Part shown: positions 44,294 through 52,123 of the stretch, piece by piece
Numbering within the stretch: position 1 is the stretch's first letter
Layout: each line of letters begins with the position of its first letter
From: Deltaproteobacteria bacterium
Lineage (GTDB): Bacteria; Desulfobacterota; DSM-4660; Desulfatiglandales; Desulfatiglandaceae
Length of the DNA stretch: 56,447 nt
Direction of reading: 5' to 3'
NCBI GenBank assembly: GCA_029933075.1
Contig: JAOZOW010000008.1
Coordinates: 1 to 56,447, forward strand
Notes under the pieces: model-generated
What the model was told of the DNA's origin: nothing
The model's database searches: none
The model's input: only the letters and a program-made list of their open reading frames with translations
Translations under genes and position numbers: made by a program

Positions 44294-44756
44294 TGTGGTA
44301 TCTCCTTTTTGATCGTATCGATTCAGAGGCCGGGCCACTGTTACTTCCTGGTTTGCCAACTCTTCCTTTCCGTACCAGCTCAGGTACCGGGTGTTTTCTG
44401 CTGACCCGGAGTTCCTTTGCTCCATGCAGCTCTGGGTTGGGACAGGAGACCACAAGATCACCTCTTATATGGCGAATAACATAGGGCTTCTTGCTTGCAG
44501 GGCAAACCATGTGAGTGTTGGGAATTCTTCCCTCCTGGAGCCGCCATGAGATTATCCACAGGTTATGAATGCAGCGGTCTGTCAAGTCGTCTGTGGCATA
44601 AGGACCCTGCCGGATCGGTCTTTCCTGTTGAAACGCCGAGATTATTTTCGGCACCTGGAAAGCAAAGATCGCAAGGCAGAGGACGAAAATGATCCACCAA
44701 AACGCTTCCCAACCTTTTCCTTTTCTCCTATGAGCCCCTATGTCTAATTCTTCCAT
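44286..44756 (-). CDS. Small membrane-anchored protein upstream of kaiC
   Basis: A 156-residue protein I do not recognise. A single membrane helix lies near residues 17-37 (FWWIIFVLCLAIFAFQVP), with a charged N-terminus likely inside. The soluble part has paired cysteines (MVCPASKKPYVIRH and VVSCPNPELHG), perhaps a metal knuckle or a degraded pilin-like fold. The last 30 residues are basic. Its stop lies eight bases inside kaiC, suggesting coupling and a functional link, for example anchoring Kai proteins at the membrane, but that is inference. The Shine-Dalgarno is weak. Confidence 0.6.
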   Translation of the reverse strand: MEELDIGAHRRKGKGWEAFWWIIFVLCLAIFAFQVPKIISAFQQERPIRQGPYATDDLTDRCIHNLWIISWRLQEGRIPNTHMVCPASKKPYVIRHIRGDLVVSCPNPELHGAKELRVSRKHPVPELVRKGRVGKPGSNSGPASESIRSKRRYHNG

Positions 44757-44874
44757 ATTGAGATTATTTTTCCCTGGAAAAGTTGATAAATCTCAATAAA
44801 GGACGAAATATCGAACAGATAAACTATTTTAAAGTAATCACCCCTATATATTTTTCAAGAAAAGCGAGGAATCC

Positions 44875-44888
44875 TTTGCCGGGGCAAA
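44875..44888. repeat. Palindrome TTTGCC-GG-GGCAAA upstream of the Kai-like operon
   Basis: A perfect 6-2-6 inverted repeat about 120 bases upstream of the first operon gene (start 44756, - strand). A/T-rich sequence follows toward the gene, but no convincing -35/-10 pair was found. A regulator-binding site is possible. Confidence 0.4.
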
Positions 44889-44950
44889 ATGGATCGTAGA
44901 TTGTTGGGAAAGCGGGAGAAACAGCTCTCCGGGGAAAAGTGAAAGGATTT

Positions 44951-45997
44951 TCAGGGAAGGCAATGGCACAGGTTGGAGAGCAATTCCAAGCACTTTTTTG
45001 CGAGATTCGGCCTCATGGTGCCCATGCCGCATGCAGGGGTCAGCATGGACCTTTCGGCCAGCTTTGATTGGGTTATGCCCCATTGTTTGACCCTACCGAG
45101 CCCCTGGCGGAGTTTCTCAGAAAGTCTTTCGACGCTTTCATCCCCTGTGAGGTTAGAGGTGGGCACGATTCCCCATGCTATGGTTCCCCCTTTCTGGATG
45201 AATCGTACCAGCTCTTTTCGATAGAGCAAAAAGTGTTCCATGTAATCGGAGGCATCGAAGTTGATAATGTCCGGACCGGCCTCCAGGAGCATGGACCAGT
45301 CCGTATTTCCGCAGCAGTGGATTCCTATCAAGGCGTTTGAGTTTTCTCTGAGATAACTGATGACTATGCTCAGGATTTCAATGACCTCATGGCGTTGAAT
45401 GGGAGAAAAGGCGGAGCCAAAGCCGGAAAGATAGGGTTCATCCAGAAATATAATAGGCCTCCTGCCTGATTTTGCCAGCTCCCGCACCTGCCAGAGCGCT
45501 TTGATGGCCAGACCGTTCACCAAGGCCTCCCTGAGCTCGGGATCGTGAAGCACCGCCTTGCCGTCTATATGAGTAATCCCTGCGGCAAAGGTAACCGGTC
45601 CCACGCTCTGTCCCTTAATGAATTCCTTCTCCGCCCCATTTTCCTTTTTCAGGAGGTCAAGCATAACGTATAGGCCGGAGGCAAATTCCGGGCTGATGGC
45701 GAAGCGTTCAATGTCCTGAGAAAGGAAACGGTCATAAAATTCAACCAGGGCGGATTCCCGGGCCTCATCGTCAGCCACAAAGAGGGCTCTCTTTTCTTCC
45801 TTTATTTTCAGCAAAGGGAGCCCCTCGCTAAACTGTATGTTCATGTCTTCCAGGTGGGAGCGCTTTACAAGCTGAGGCCAGTAGGGGGCCCTTGGAAGGA
45901 GTTGAAGGATCTCTGTGCAGGCAGCTTCGGCATCCGTGGTTGGGATGCTCCCAATGCCTGTGGCCATGAAATTAAAGGGGGGATTCTTATGAGACAT
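44951..45997 (-). CDS. Single-domain MetE-like (core methionine synthase) protein
   Basis: A 348-residue protein with the UROD/MetE-like barrel. Putative zinc ligands are H227 with C228 or C229 (GIHCCGNTDW) and C323 (LTPACGMGTMRPNLA), as in the catalytic half of MetE. IIFLDEPYLSGFGSAF and IINFDASDYMEHFLL fit the substrate-binding strands. The N-terminal half of classical MetE is missing, as in core-MetE enzymes of archaea and some anaerobic bacteria that use a methylated corrinoid protein instead of methyl-folate. Activity on homocysteine is plausible. It overlaps the TPR gene by 11 bases. Confidence 0.78.
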   Translation of the reverse strand: MSHKNPPFNFMATGIGSIPTTDAEAACTEILQLLPRAPYWPQLVKRSHLEDMNIQFSEGLPLLKIKEEKRALFVADDEARESALVEFYDRFLSQDIERFAISPEFASGLYVMLDLLKKENGAEKEFIKGQSVGPVTFAAGITHIDGKAVLHDPELREALVNGLAIKALWQVRELAKSGRRPIIFLDEPYLSGFGSAFSPIQRHEVIEILSIVISYLRENSNALIGIHCCGNTDWSMLLEAGPDIINFDASDYMEHFLLYRKELVRFIQKGGTIAWGIVPTSNLTGDESVERLSEKLRQGLGRVKQWGITQSKLAERSMLTPACGMGTMRPNLAKKCLELLSNLCHCLP

Positions 45998-46676
45998 GAC
46001 CCAGGTCCTGAAGCCTGATAAGCCATCCTTCCAAGATGGCGACAGTTTTTTCGGTCCTGAGCTTCAGTGCCTCCGCCTCTGCTGCGAGTCTCTCTTTTTC
46101 AGAAACCTGGGTCTCCAGCTCGGCCAGTCTATTTCGAGAAGAGGTGTCATCCGGATTGAGCTGGAGCACCTTCCGGTAGGTGGCAATGGCCTCATCAATG
46201 CGGCCTTGGCCGTAATAGATCTCTGCCAGTGTTGGAGTTGCCAATTCTTCTCCGGGACCCTCCGGTAATGGCTCTTTCTCTGGTGTTTTCACGCTGGCCA
46301 TGAGGTCAAGGGCCTCTTGGTCTTCAGGATAGTGCGCCAAATATCGCCGCAGCATAGGACCGGCCTCATCTAACCTTCCCTGTGCGCAGTAAATACGGCC
46401 AAGTGCCTTGTAGACCGGGGCAAGGCGGTCTATTTCAGAGGCGGCATGTGCAAGTTCCTCTTCCGCTTGCCCTATAAAACCGAGCTCCTGATAGCATTCT
46501 GCAAGGAGCTGCCTGAGGCGTATGTCTCCGGAATAAAGATTTAGGGCACTGATGCAGTGGCGTATCACATCAGCGACTTTGCCTTGATCCTTCATTTTAC
46601 TGAGAACCAAAAACAATGTGCCTGGTGAAGGAGCGCTCTTGAGGATTTGGTCAATCAGGTCGTCTGATTTGCTCAT
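45987..46676 (-). CDS. TPR-repeat protein
   Basis: A 229-residue helical protein with several tetratricopeptide repeats, for example VYKALGRIYCAQGRLDEAGPM, read in part as IYCAQGRLDEA, and IYYGQGRIDEAIATYRKVLQ. A Glu/Pro-rich linker near 130-145 divides two groups of repeats, and the C-terminus is a charged coiled coil. There is no signal peptide, so it is cytoplasmic. It sits between an ftsB-like gene and the MetE-like gene. A scaffold role is likely but the partner is unknown. Confidence 0.8.
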   Translation of the reverse strand: MSKSDDLIDQILKSAPSPGTLFLVLSKMKDQGKVADVIRHCISALNLYSGDIRLRQLLAECYQELGFIGQAEEELAHAASEIDRLAPVYKALGRIYCAQGRLDEAGPMLRRYLAHYPEDQEALDLMASVKTPEKEPLPEGPGEELATPTLAEIYYGQGRIDEAIATYRKVLQLNPDDTSSRNRLAELETQVSEKERLAAEAEALKLRTEKTVAILEGWLIRLQDLGHVS

Positions 46677-46681
46677 GTTTT

Positions 46682-47053
46682 TTACCTCCCTTTAGTATCT
46701 CCTGTCTGTGTGGCTCTTGAGGGGTTTCCTGGAGGAGGGCTTTTAGTGTCGATACCGGTCTTGTCATTGCTTAACCGATAAATAACTTCATTTTCGCGGA
46801 CCAGGTTCAACTCCCTTCTCGCCACCGACTCCACATATTTCATGTCCGTTCTAAGCCGGTGAATTTCTTCCATTAGTGCCTGGTTCTCTTGGGCGAGTCG
46901 CCTGATCCTCTCCAGGTGCGTTTGCCGCTCCATCTCTGTTCTGTATAGATGCACCAATCCTCTGTCACCAAACCCCACCCAGGCCGCGCCAATAGCTGTG
47001 AGGCAGATGAGGATCAGAATGATTTTCCAGAAATTATTCTTTTCGGTTTCCAA
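46682..47053 (-). CDS. FtsB/DivIC-like septum formation protein
   Basis: A 123-residue bitopic membrane protein. The helix (IILILICLTAIGAAWVGF) is followed by a coiled coil (RIRRLAQENQALMEEIHRL) and the family end RRELNLVRENEVIYRL. FtsB helps link FtsL and FtsQ at the division septum. The start is uncertain: a TTG at 47053, two bases after the exbD stop with AAAGG upstream, is chosen; a TTG at 47089 lacks a ribosome site. In most bacteria ftsB is next to eno; here it is joined to exbBD, so an envelope-spanning role is consistent. Confidence 0.78.
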   Translation of the reverse strand: METEKNNFWKIILILICLTAIGAAWVGFGDRGLVHLYRTEMERQTHLERIRRLAQENQALMEEIHRLRTDMKYVESVARRELNLVRENEVIYRLSNDKTGIDTKSPPPGNPSRATQTGDTKGR

Positions 47054-47054
47054 C

Positions 47055-47471
47055 TCAAAAGACCTTTTCAGGCTCCCACTGTGCGGCAATGATGATGGAT
47101 GTTACACCCGCTTTTTTGGCAAGGTCCATGATATGGACGACCCTGCCATGTTTTACATCCTTGTCCGCCTGGAGGATAAGATGAAAGGCGCCTTTTTTGG
47201 TGGTGAGCCCCTTTAGCTCTTTGCCTAATTCCTCAATCTTTACCCTATTTCCCCCAAGGTATATTCGGCCTGCCCTGTCAATAACAAGTACCACTTTGCT
47301 CCCAGTTTCCCCGTATATCCTTTGTGCCACCTTGGGCAGCCTGATCGAGATGCCCGATGCTACATGGAAGTGGGAGGTGACCATAAAGAAGATCAGGAGC
47401 AGGAAAACCACATCAATAAGAGGGGCAAGCCCCAGCCTCGGTTCCTCTTCTCTTACTTTTCTAAATCTCAT
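47055..47471 (-). CDS. ExbD/TolR-family protein
   Basis: A 138-residue inner-membrane protein with one N-terminal helix and a periplasmic domain. LGLAPLIDVVFLLLIFFMV carries the conserved Asp that moves protons in ExbD/TolR. The periplasmic part includes RIYLGGNRVKIEELGKEL and ILQADKDVKHGRVVHIMD, the typical TolR/ExbD fold. With ExbB it forms a proton-driven motor for TonB or Tol-Pal systems. No tonB, tolA, tolB or pal gene is nearby, so the partner is unknown. Confidence 0.9.
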   Translation of the reverse strand: MRFRKVREEEPRLGLAPLIDVVFLLLIFFMVTSHFHVASGISIRLPKVAQRIYGETGSKVVLVIDRAGRIYLGGNRVKIEELGKELKGLTTKKGAFHLILQADKDVKHGRVVHIMDLAKKAGVTSIIIAAQWEPEKVF

Positions 47472-47517
47472 GAGGAGAAAGTCCCGAATCTGTTTCGGAT
47501 CGGCAATACCGCATGTG

Positions 47518-48135
47518 TCAACTCCCTGAGTCGCTGTAGCTTTCCATCAGGTCCACCAGGCGAATGGAGTTTTCTTCCATCTCAAAGATCAAGGTATTTG
47601 CCTTGTCCCTCAGGAATCGATAGCATACCAGGGTAGGGATAGCCACGCAGAGGCCTGTGGCAGTCGTTATGAGGGCCTCAGCAATGCCTCCTGCCAGGGG
47701 AGCGGGATTCCCGATTCCGTGTACCGATATGGCATTAAAGGTCTTGATCATGCCGCTCACAGTGCCAAGAAGACCGAGCAGAGGGGTTATGTTGGCGATG
47801 GTGGAGAGGATCCCCACATTTTTTTCCAGGATTGTCGCCTCACGGCTGCCCCTTTGTTCTATGGCTTCCTTGACAAGCCACATGCCCTTCTGCGTGCTTT
47901 TGAGCCCTGCCAAAAAAATTTTGGCTATGCTGGATGAATCACTCTGGCAGAGGAAGATGGCCTCTGAAATTTTTTGCTTTTCCAGAAGGTCCCTTATATT
48001 GAGAATAAATTCCTCCGGTATGATATACTTGCGTCTTAGGACCCAGAGTCGCTCCAGAAAGACCGCCAGTGCAATAATGGAACAAAGGATAATAGGATAC
48101 ATAAAGATGCCGCCTCTCATGATCAAATCTATCAT
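47518..48135 (-). CDS. MotA/TolQ/ExbB proton channel protein
   Basis: A 205-residue inner-membrane protein with three helices: IILCSIIALAVFLERLW near the N-terminus and two in the second half (STIANITPLLGLLGTVSGMI and ATGLCVAIPTLVCYRFL). The cytoplasmic loop between the first two helices and the TPLLGLLGTV motif are typical of TolQ/ExbB. It pairs with the ExbD-like protein encoded 46 bases downstream. The ribosome site is GGAGGAATC. It opens the five-gene - strand operon. Confidence 0.92.
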   Translation of the reverse strand: MIDLIMRGGIFMYPIILCSIIALAVFLERLWVLRRKYIIPEEFILNIRDLLEKQKISEAIFLCQSDSSSIAKIFLAGLKSTQKGMWLVKEAIEQRGSREATILEKNVGILSTIANITPLLGLLGTVSGMIKTFNAISVHGIGNPAPLAGGIAEALITTATGLCVAIPTLVCYRFLRDKANTLIFEMEENSIRLVDLMESYSDSGS

Positions 48136-48438
48136 GATTCCTCCGGTCTCATGCTCGGGTCATAAACGAGTCTTATAACAGTTCAGTAGTTTTCAGCTTT
48201 TAAAAGTGGCTCTGTGTCAGTCCGGGAATAACCCTTATCAGGAGCGCAACTAATGTTTAATATCATATATTCAGAGCCTTGAAAAAGTCAAAAATGGGAA
48301 CAGATGGCATCGGGCTTATCTTGCCCTTGACAGAGAGGAGATATTTCTTAAATAATATCAACAGGTTTTATTTCGAAATCAGGGTTTGTAGACTGAGCTT
48401 AGGAAGGATCCTTATTGCCAGCGGTATTTGGGGAGTGC
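48136..48438. other. Divergent intergenic region between exbB and the DUF6178 gene
   Basis: About 300 bases without a supported gene. It contains a good + strand promoter (48327-48356) and the palindrome CTTTTAAAAG near 48196. A TATAAG box for the - strand lies near 48170 but has no matching -35. Confidence 0.5.
48327..48356 (+). promoter_or_regulatory. Sigma-70-type promoter for the DUF6178 gene
   Basis: TTGACA (48327-48332) and AATAAT (48351-48356), spacer 18, about 80 bases before the gene start at 48439. Confidence 0.6.
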
Positions 48439-50187
48439 ATGGAATTGCACAAAATTGGGGATGAAAAGGCGAGTCGCGAGGATGCCGGCGGGTATAGGCC
48501 ACTCAAAGGGCAAGCAGTGCCTTCAGTTTTGAGGGATCTTCGATCCCTTTCCGGGAAACAGGTACTCGATTTGGTCCTTCAGAACGAGAGCCCCCGGGAT
48601 CTGGTGCAACGATTATCCGAAGATGATTTTTATTGGATGGTCAAAAAGGTGGGGGAGGAGGACTGCCTACACCTGCTGGAGCTGGCCTCCGAAGAACAGT
48701 GGCAGTATCTCCTGGATGTGGAGATATGGCAGAAGGATCGGATAGACTTACTGGACACCGGCCAATGGCTCCTGAGACTCTACAGGGCGGATCCAAGGAG
48801 GCTTGTACGCTGGCTGTTCGAGGAGGCAAATGACCTGGCCTACTTTTACCTGTTCAAGAATATAGAAGTGAAAGTCAAAGGGGATGATGAAATAGAGGAA
48901 CTTCGGGATGGTTATATAAGCCTCGATGGGGTGTTATACGTAAAGGTTCTCAATCAGGCGGACAGAGAAATCATTGAAGGGATTTTGCGGACAATGGCGG
49001 ATGAGGATTTCCTGCGCTATCAGGCCCTTCTAACGGGTCTGGCGGGCTTGCTCCCTGCGGAGGCCGAGGAAGAGCTTTATAGGCTGCGCAATGTCCGGCT
49101 TGCCGAGCATGGGTTTCTTCCCTTTGAGGAAGCTTTGTGCATTTATACGCCTCTGGCCCCGGAAAGCCTGAAAAGGGGACAAATTCCCGAGTTGATCGAG
49201 AGCTATTTGGATGAAGAGATCAGAAACATGGTCCCTGTGGCTCCCCTGTTTCACACGGGTATAGAGAATCTCTTGATGAGAGTGGTCCATGGGACAGGGG
49301 ACCCGGTGTTCCTTGACAGGCTGCGTATGGAGTTTGCAGGCCTTTGCAACCAGATCCTGTGTGCCGACGGCCTTTCAGTGGAGGATTTTGACGATCTTAT
49401 CAGGGTCTGCCGAAAAGCAGCCGGGTACCTGAACCTGGCACTCGAACGCCTGAGCGGGGATCGCATGGACTCCGCCGAAGATGTGCTGAGGAGAAATTCC
49501 CTCGTCTCCCTGTTTCGCGTGGGGTTTGGTCTGGCGGTGAAGGTAAAGTGGGAGGCGGAACGCTGGGTTAGTGGAAGCTGGTTCCACAGACAGGGCCTTC
49601 ATCTCGATTTCTGGGGCGAGCAGTGGGGCGGCGTCCTGAAAGGTCTTCTGGCCGACAGGCCGAAGCTTTATGTGGGACTGGAGGCTGGAGAAGAATACAG
49701 GGACTTTGAATGGCTTTCGGAACTGGGTGAATGCATGACGGTACTCAAGCGCGTGATGGCCCTGGATGGCCTGTTGGGGGAGGTGGTCCAGCGCTACTCT
49801 CCTGAAGGGAACATCCCTCCTTATTCCTCCGAAGCGCTCACTTTTTATCCGTTGCTGTTCAACATCTGGGCTCGGGTCATATTAGGGTTTGAGCCGTCAT
49901 TCTCTGAGATCTCCTTTGAAGAAGCAAAACGGTTTTTCGGACTCCTGAGAGAAGCGGAAAAGGCTCCCCCCTATGAATTACCAGGCTTTGAGGAGGCCTT
50001 TGTCAGTGACTTCATGGCCTACGCCACTCAGATGGACACCAAGACTATCGCTCTGCTCAGGGAGACCCTAAGACTGATCTGGCAAGAATTCGTAGAGGAA
50101 TATAGATGGGTCTCCCTTGAGGACCTGGATGGCAGGTACTGCCGGTTTATAATCCTCCGGCCCGACTCCGGATCTGCTCCTCCGTGA
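48439..50187 (+). CDS. DUF6178 family protein
   Basis: A 582-residue soluble, acidic, largely helical protein that resembles the DUF6178 family of Desulfobacterota and relatives; its function is unknown. Visible stretches are LRDLRSLSGKQVLDLVLQ near the N-terminus, LLELASEEQWQYLLDVEIWQ and LRLYRADPRRLVRWLFEE, and late in the protein VSLEDLDGRYCRFII. There is no signal peptide or membrane helix. The start at 48439 has GGGGAG upstream; a TTG at 48415 is less likely. Its 3' end overlaps the convergent 71-residue gene by 41 bases. Confidence 0.8.
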   Translation: MELHKIGDEKASREDAGGYRPLKGQAVPSVLRDLRSLSGKQVLDLVLQNESPRDLVQRLSEDDFYWMVKKVGEEDCLHLLELASEEQWQYLLDVEIWQKDRIDLLDTGQWLLRLYRADPRRLVRWLFEEANDLAYFYLFKNIEVKVKGDDEIEELRDGYISLDGVLYVKVLNQADREIIEGILRTMADEDFLRYQALLTGLAGLLPAEAEEELYRLRNVRLAEHGFLPFEEALCIYTPLAPESLKRGQIPELIESYLDEEIRNMVPVAPLFHTGIENLLMRVVHGTGDPVFLDRLRMEFAGLCNQILCADGLSVEDFDDLIRVCRKAAGYLNLALERLSGDRMDSAEDVLRRNSLVSLFRVGFGLAVKVKWEAERWVSGSWFHRQGLHLDFWGEQWGGVLKGLLADRPKLYVGLEAGEEYRDFEWLSELGECMTVLKRVMALDGLLGEVVQRYSPEGNIPPYSSEALTFYPLLFNIWARVILGFEPSFSEISFEEAKRFFGLLREAEKAPPYELPGFEEAFVSDFMAYATQMDTKTIALLRETLRLIWQEFVEEYRWVSLEDLDGRYCRFIILRPDSGSAPP

Positions 50188-50362
50188 GACAGGCGGTACA
50201 CGTCTTTCCCCACAGTGAGAAAGTTTTTTCATCCTTGTAGGCCTTCATGTTAACGTAGCCATCTTTCATGAGGTTTTTCAGGGCTGAAACGGGCAGGTCC
50301 GCCCATTCCACCGTTACCACTTCATTATCCTTTTTTCCGGCAATCAGCTCTTCAATCTTCAT
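50147..50362 (-). CDS. Small conserved protein, unknown function
   Basis: A 71-residue protein I do not recognise. VVTVEWADLPVSALKNLMKD looks like a strand-helix unit, and the late CTAC (GKTCTACLTEEQIRSR) could bind metal or be redox active. A very good ribosome site (AAAGGAGG, nine bases before the ATG) supports it being real. It follows the ABC permease gene by 44 bases on the same strand and overlaps the DUF6178 3' end. Confidence 0.65.
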   Translation of the reverse strand: MKIEELIAGKKDNEVVTVEWADLPVSALKNLMKDGYVNMKAYKDEKTFSLWGKTCTACLTEEQIRSRAGGL

Positions 50363-50406
50363 GCAGCGTGCCTCCTTTCGTCATTCAATTGCAATAATTC
50401 GACCTG

Positions 50407-51366
50407 TCATGTTCGAATCTCCTGAAGCATAAATACAAGGTAAGAAACAGCGAAACAGATCAGGGTGATGGCGATTAGTACCGTCAGGTGTGGAAACACA
50501 ACGAGAAGGCTCTGCCCCAAGGGGAGAGGGTTTTGAAAACGGGAAGAAAGGAGCTTTTCCATAGGCCCCATAAGAGTGATGGACCGGGTGGTGTTGAGCA
50601 TTGGATCAATGATTGCTGCGGTAGCCTCCGAGTAAAGCACCATGGGGGAGGCGAGCGATGTTATCTCTTTGATTCGGGCGTTTTTTATTATGGTTTCGGC
50701 CTGCGTCTCTTCATGCGCGTTTATGGGCGCAACGGCGTTGGCCAGCACATTGGCCCCCACGGGAATAATGAGCCATAGAAAGATCCACAGGGCTCCAGAG
50801 GCAAGCGCTGATGTGACAATGCTTTTAAATAGAATGGAGAAGAGAATTGAAAGGGCGATCCAGAATGAGACATAAAATATGCTGATGATCAGAAAGACGA
50901 ACAGACGCCAAATTTCCTCAACGCCGGGGACCAGCCCTACAATAGCAAGACCAAACCCGGTTATCACCAGGATGATGGAAAGCAGCATCACGGAAACGGT
51001 CATAACTCCGGCCAAAAATTTTCCATTGATCACCGCATCCCTGTAAATTGGCTGGGATACGAGTTTGATGAGCGTCCCATGCGCTCGTTCTCTGTTGATC
51101 GAATCAAAACCCAGGACCAGCCCGATGAGCGGCCCGAAAAAGGCCACGAACTGGACCATGGAAAACATGGCCCCTGGTGTACTGAACAGCATCAGGAAGG
51201 GGTATCTGGTCTTAGCGAGGGCTTCAAGGTCTTCTCTCAGGTGGATCCCGGCCATATAGCTGGTGATCAGGCTTATCATAGCAATGAGGGCGAAAAGGAT
51301 CACAAACCTGTAGCTGGTAAAATGGTCGCAGATCTCTTTCCTGAAAACCGCATAAAGCCCTTGCAT
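50407..51366 (-). CDS. ABC-2 type transporter permease
   Basis: A 319-residue integral membrane protein with about six helices (for example YRFVILFALIAMISLITSY, VMLLSIILVITGFGLAIV and LTVLIAITLICFAVSYLVF). The stretch INRERAHGTLIKLVSQPI is typical of ABC-2 permeases. The large loop near residues 200-240 is hydrophilic. It works with the ATPase encoded two bases upstream. The substrate is unknown. It is one of three coupled genes with a NEW3-domain protein. Confidence 0.88.
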   Translation of the reverse strand: MQGLYAVFRKEICDHFTSYRFVILFALIAMISLITSYMAGIHLREDLEALAKTRYPFLMLFSTPGAMFSMVQFVAFFGPLIGLVLGFDSINRERAHGTLIKLVSQPIYRDAVINGKFLAGVMTVSVMLLSIILVITGFGLAIVGLVPGVEEIWRLFVFLIISIFYVSFWIALSILFSILFKSIVTSALASGALWIFLWLIIPVGANVLANAVAPINAHEETQAETIIKNARIKEITSLASPMVLYSEATAAIIDPMLNTTRSITLMGPMEKLLSSRFQNPLPLGQSLLVVFPHLTVLIAITLICFAVSYLVFMLQEIRT

Positions 51367-51368
51367 GC

Positions 51369-52121
51369 CTAAACCTCCGGAAAGTACTTCATATAAATCT
51401 CTTCCAGGGAGTATTCCCTGCCACCCAACCCCAGCTTCTCTTTGGCTAATGATTCGATGGAGCCCATGGCCACCATCTTTCCGGTGATCATAATGCCCAC
51501 TCGATGGGAGATCTTCTGTACCTGATGGAGATGGTGGGAAGAGAGCAGTACGCTGATATTCCTCTCTTGATTGAGCTGGGAGATCAAATCGATCAAGCGC
51601 ACCGCGCCTTCCGGGTCAAGCCCGAGGGTGGGCTCATCAAGAAAGAGCACCTCGGGATCTTTGAGGAGGACTTCTGCAATTCCCAGGCGCTGTTTCATAC
51701 CCCGGGAAAAGGCCCCCACTTTCTTCCGGGCATCCTCGGAAAGCCCCACCAATTCCAGCAATTCCTCAATTTTTCCCCGGGCCTCTGTGCCCCTTATGCC
51801 GTTAAGGCTAGCGACATATTCGAGGCTTTCCACAGCATCCAGGTCCCCATAAAATCCTACATTTTCCGGGAGGTATCCCACTCTGCGTTTCACCTCCTTG
51901 GCCTTTCTCATTGGATCCAGCCCACATACCAAAGCAGAACCCTTCGAGGGTCTTGTCAGGCCGAGGAGCATTAACAGGGTGGTAGTCTTGCCTGCGCCGT
52001 TTGGTCCCAAAAAACCAAATATCTCCCCCTCGCGAATGCTGAAAGTGAGGTGGTCTACAGCCACCTGATGATCGTATTCTTTGCTGAGATCCTTTGTTTC
52101 AATGACCGTGGGGGTATCCAT
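51369..52121 (-). CDS. ABC transporter ATP-binding protein
   Basis: A 250-residue ATPase. Walker A is GPNGAGKTT, the Q-loop lies near VGYLPENVGFYGDL, the signature is FSRGMKQRLGIAEVLL, and Walker B is VLFLDEPTLGLDPEG. The H-loop is LLSSHHLHQVQ. The sequence type is that of ATPases paired with ABC-2 permeases. The start at 52121 follows the NEW3 stop by two bases, implying translational coupling. A longer in-frame start inside the NEW3 gene is unlikely. Confidence 0.9.
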   Translation of the reverse strand: MDTPTVIETKDLSKEYDHQVAVDHLTFSIREGEIFGFLGPNGAGKTTTLLMLLGLTRPSKGSALVCGLDPMRKAKEVKRRVGYLPENVGFYGDLDAVESLEYVASLNGIRGTEARGKIEELLELVGLSEDARKKVGAFSRGMKQRLGIAEVLLKDPEVLFLDEPTLGLDPEGAVRLIDLISQLNQERNISVLLSSHHLHQVQKISHRVGIMITGKMVAMGSIESLAKEKLGLGGREYSLEEIYMKYFPEV

Positions 52122-52123
52122 TT

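Noticed and set aside
44915-44930. GGAGA/TCTCC hairpin after the MetE-like gene as terminator
   Set aside because: Only five base pairs and no T-run on the - strand; not strong enough to list as a terminator.
50408-50425. GTTCGAATC, resembling a tRNA T-loop
   Set aside because: It lies in the 3' end of the ABC permease gene and no acceptor, D or anticodon arms can be formed around it.
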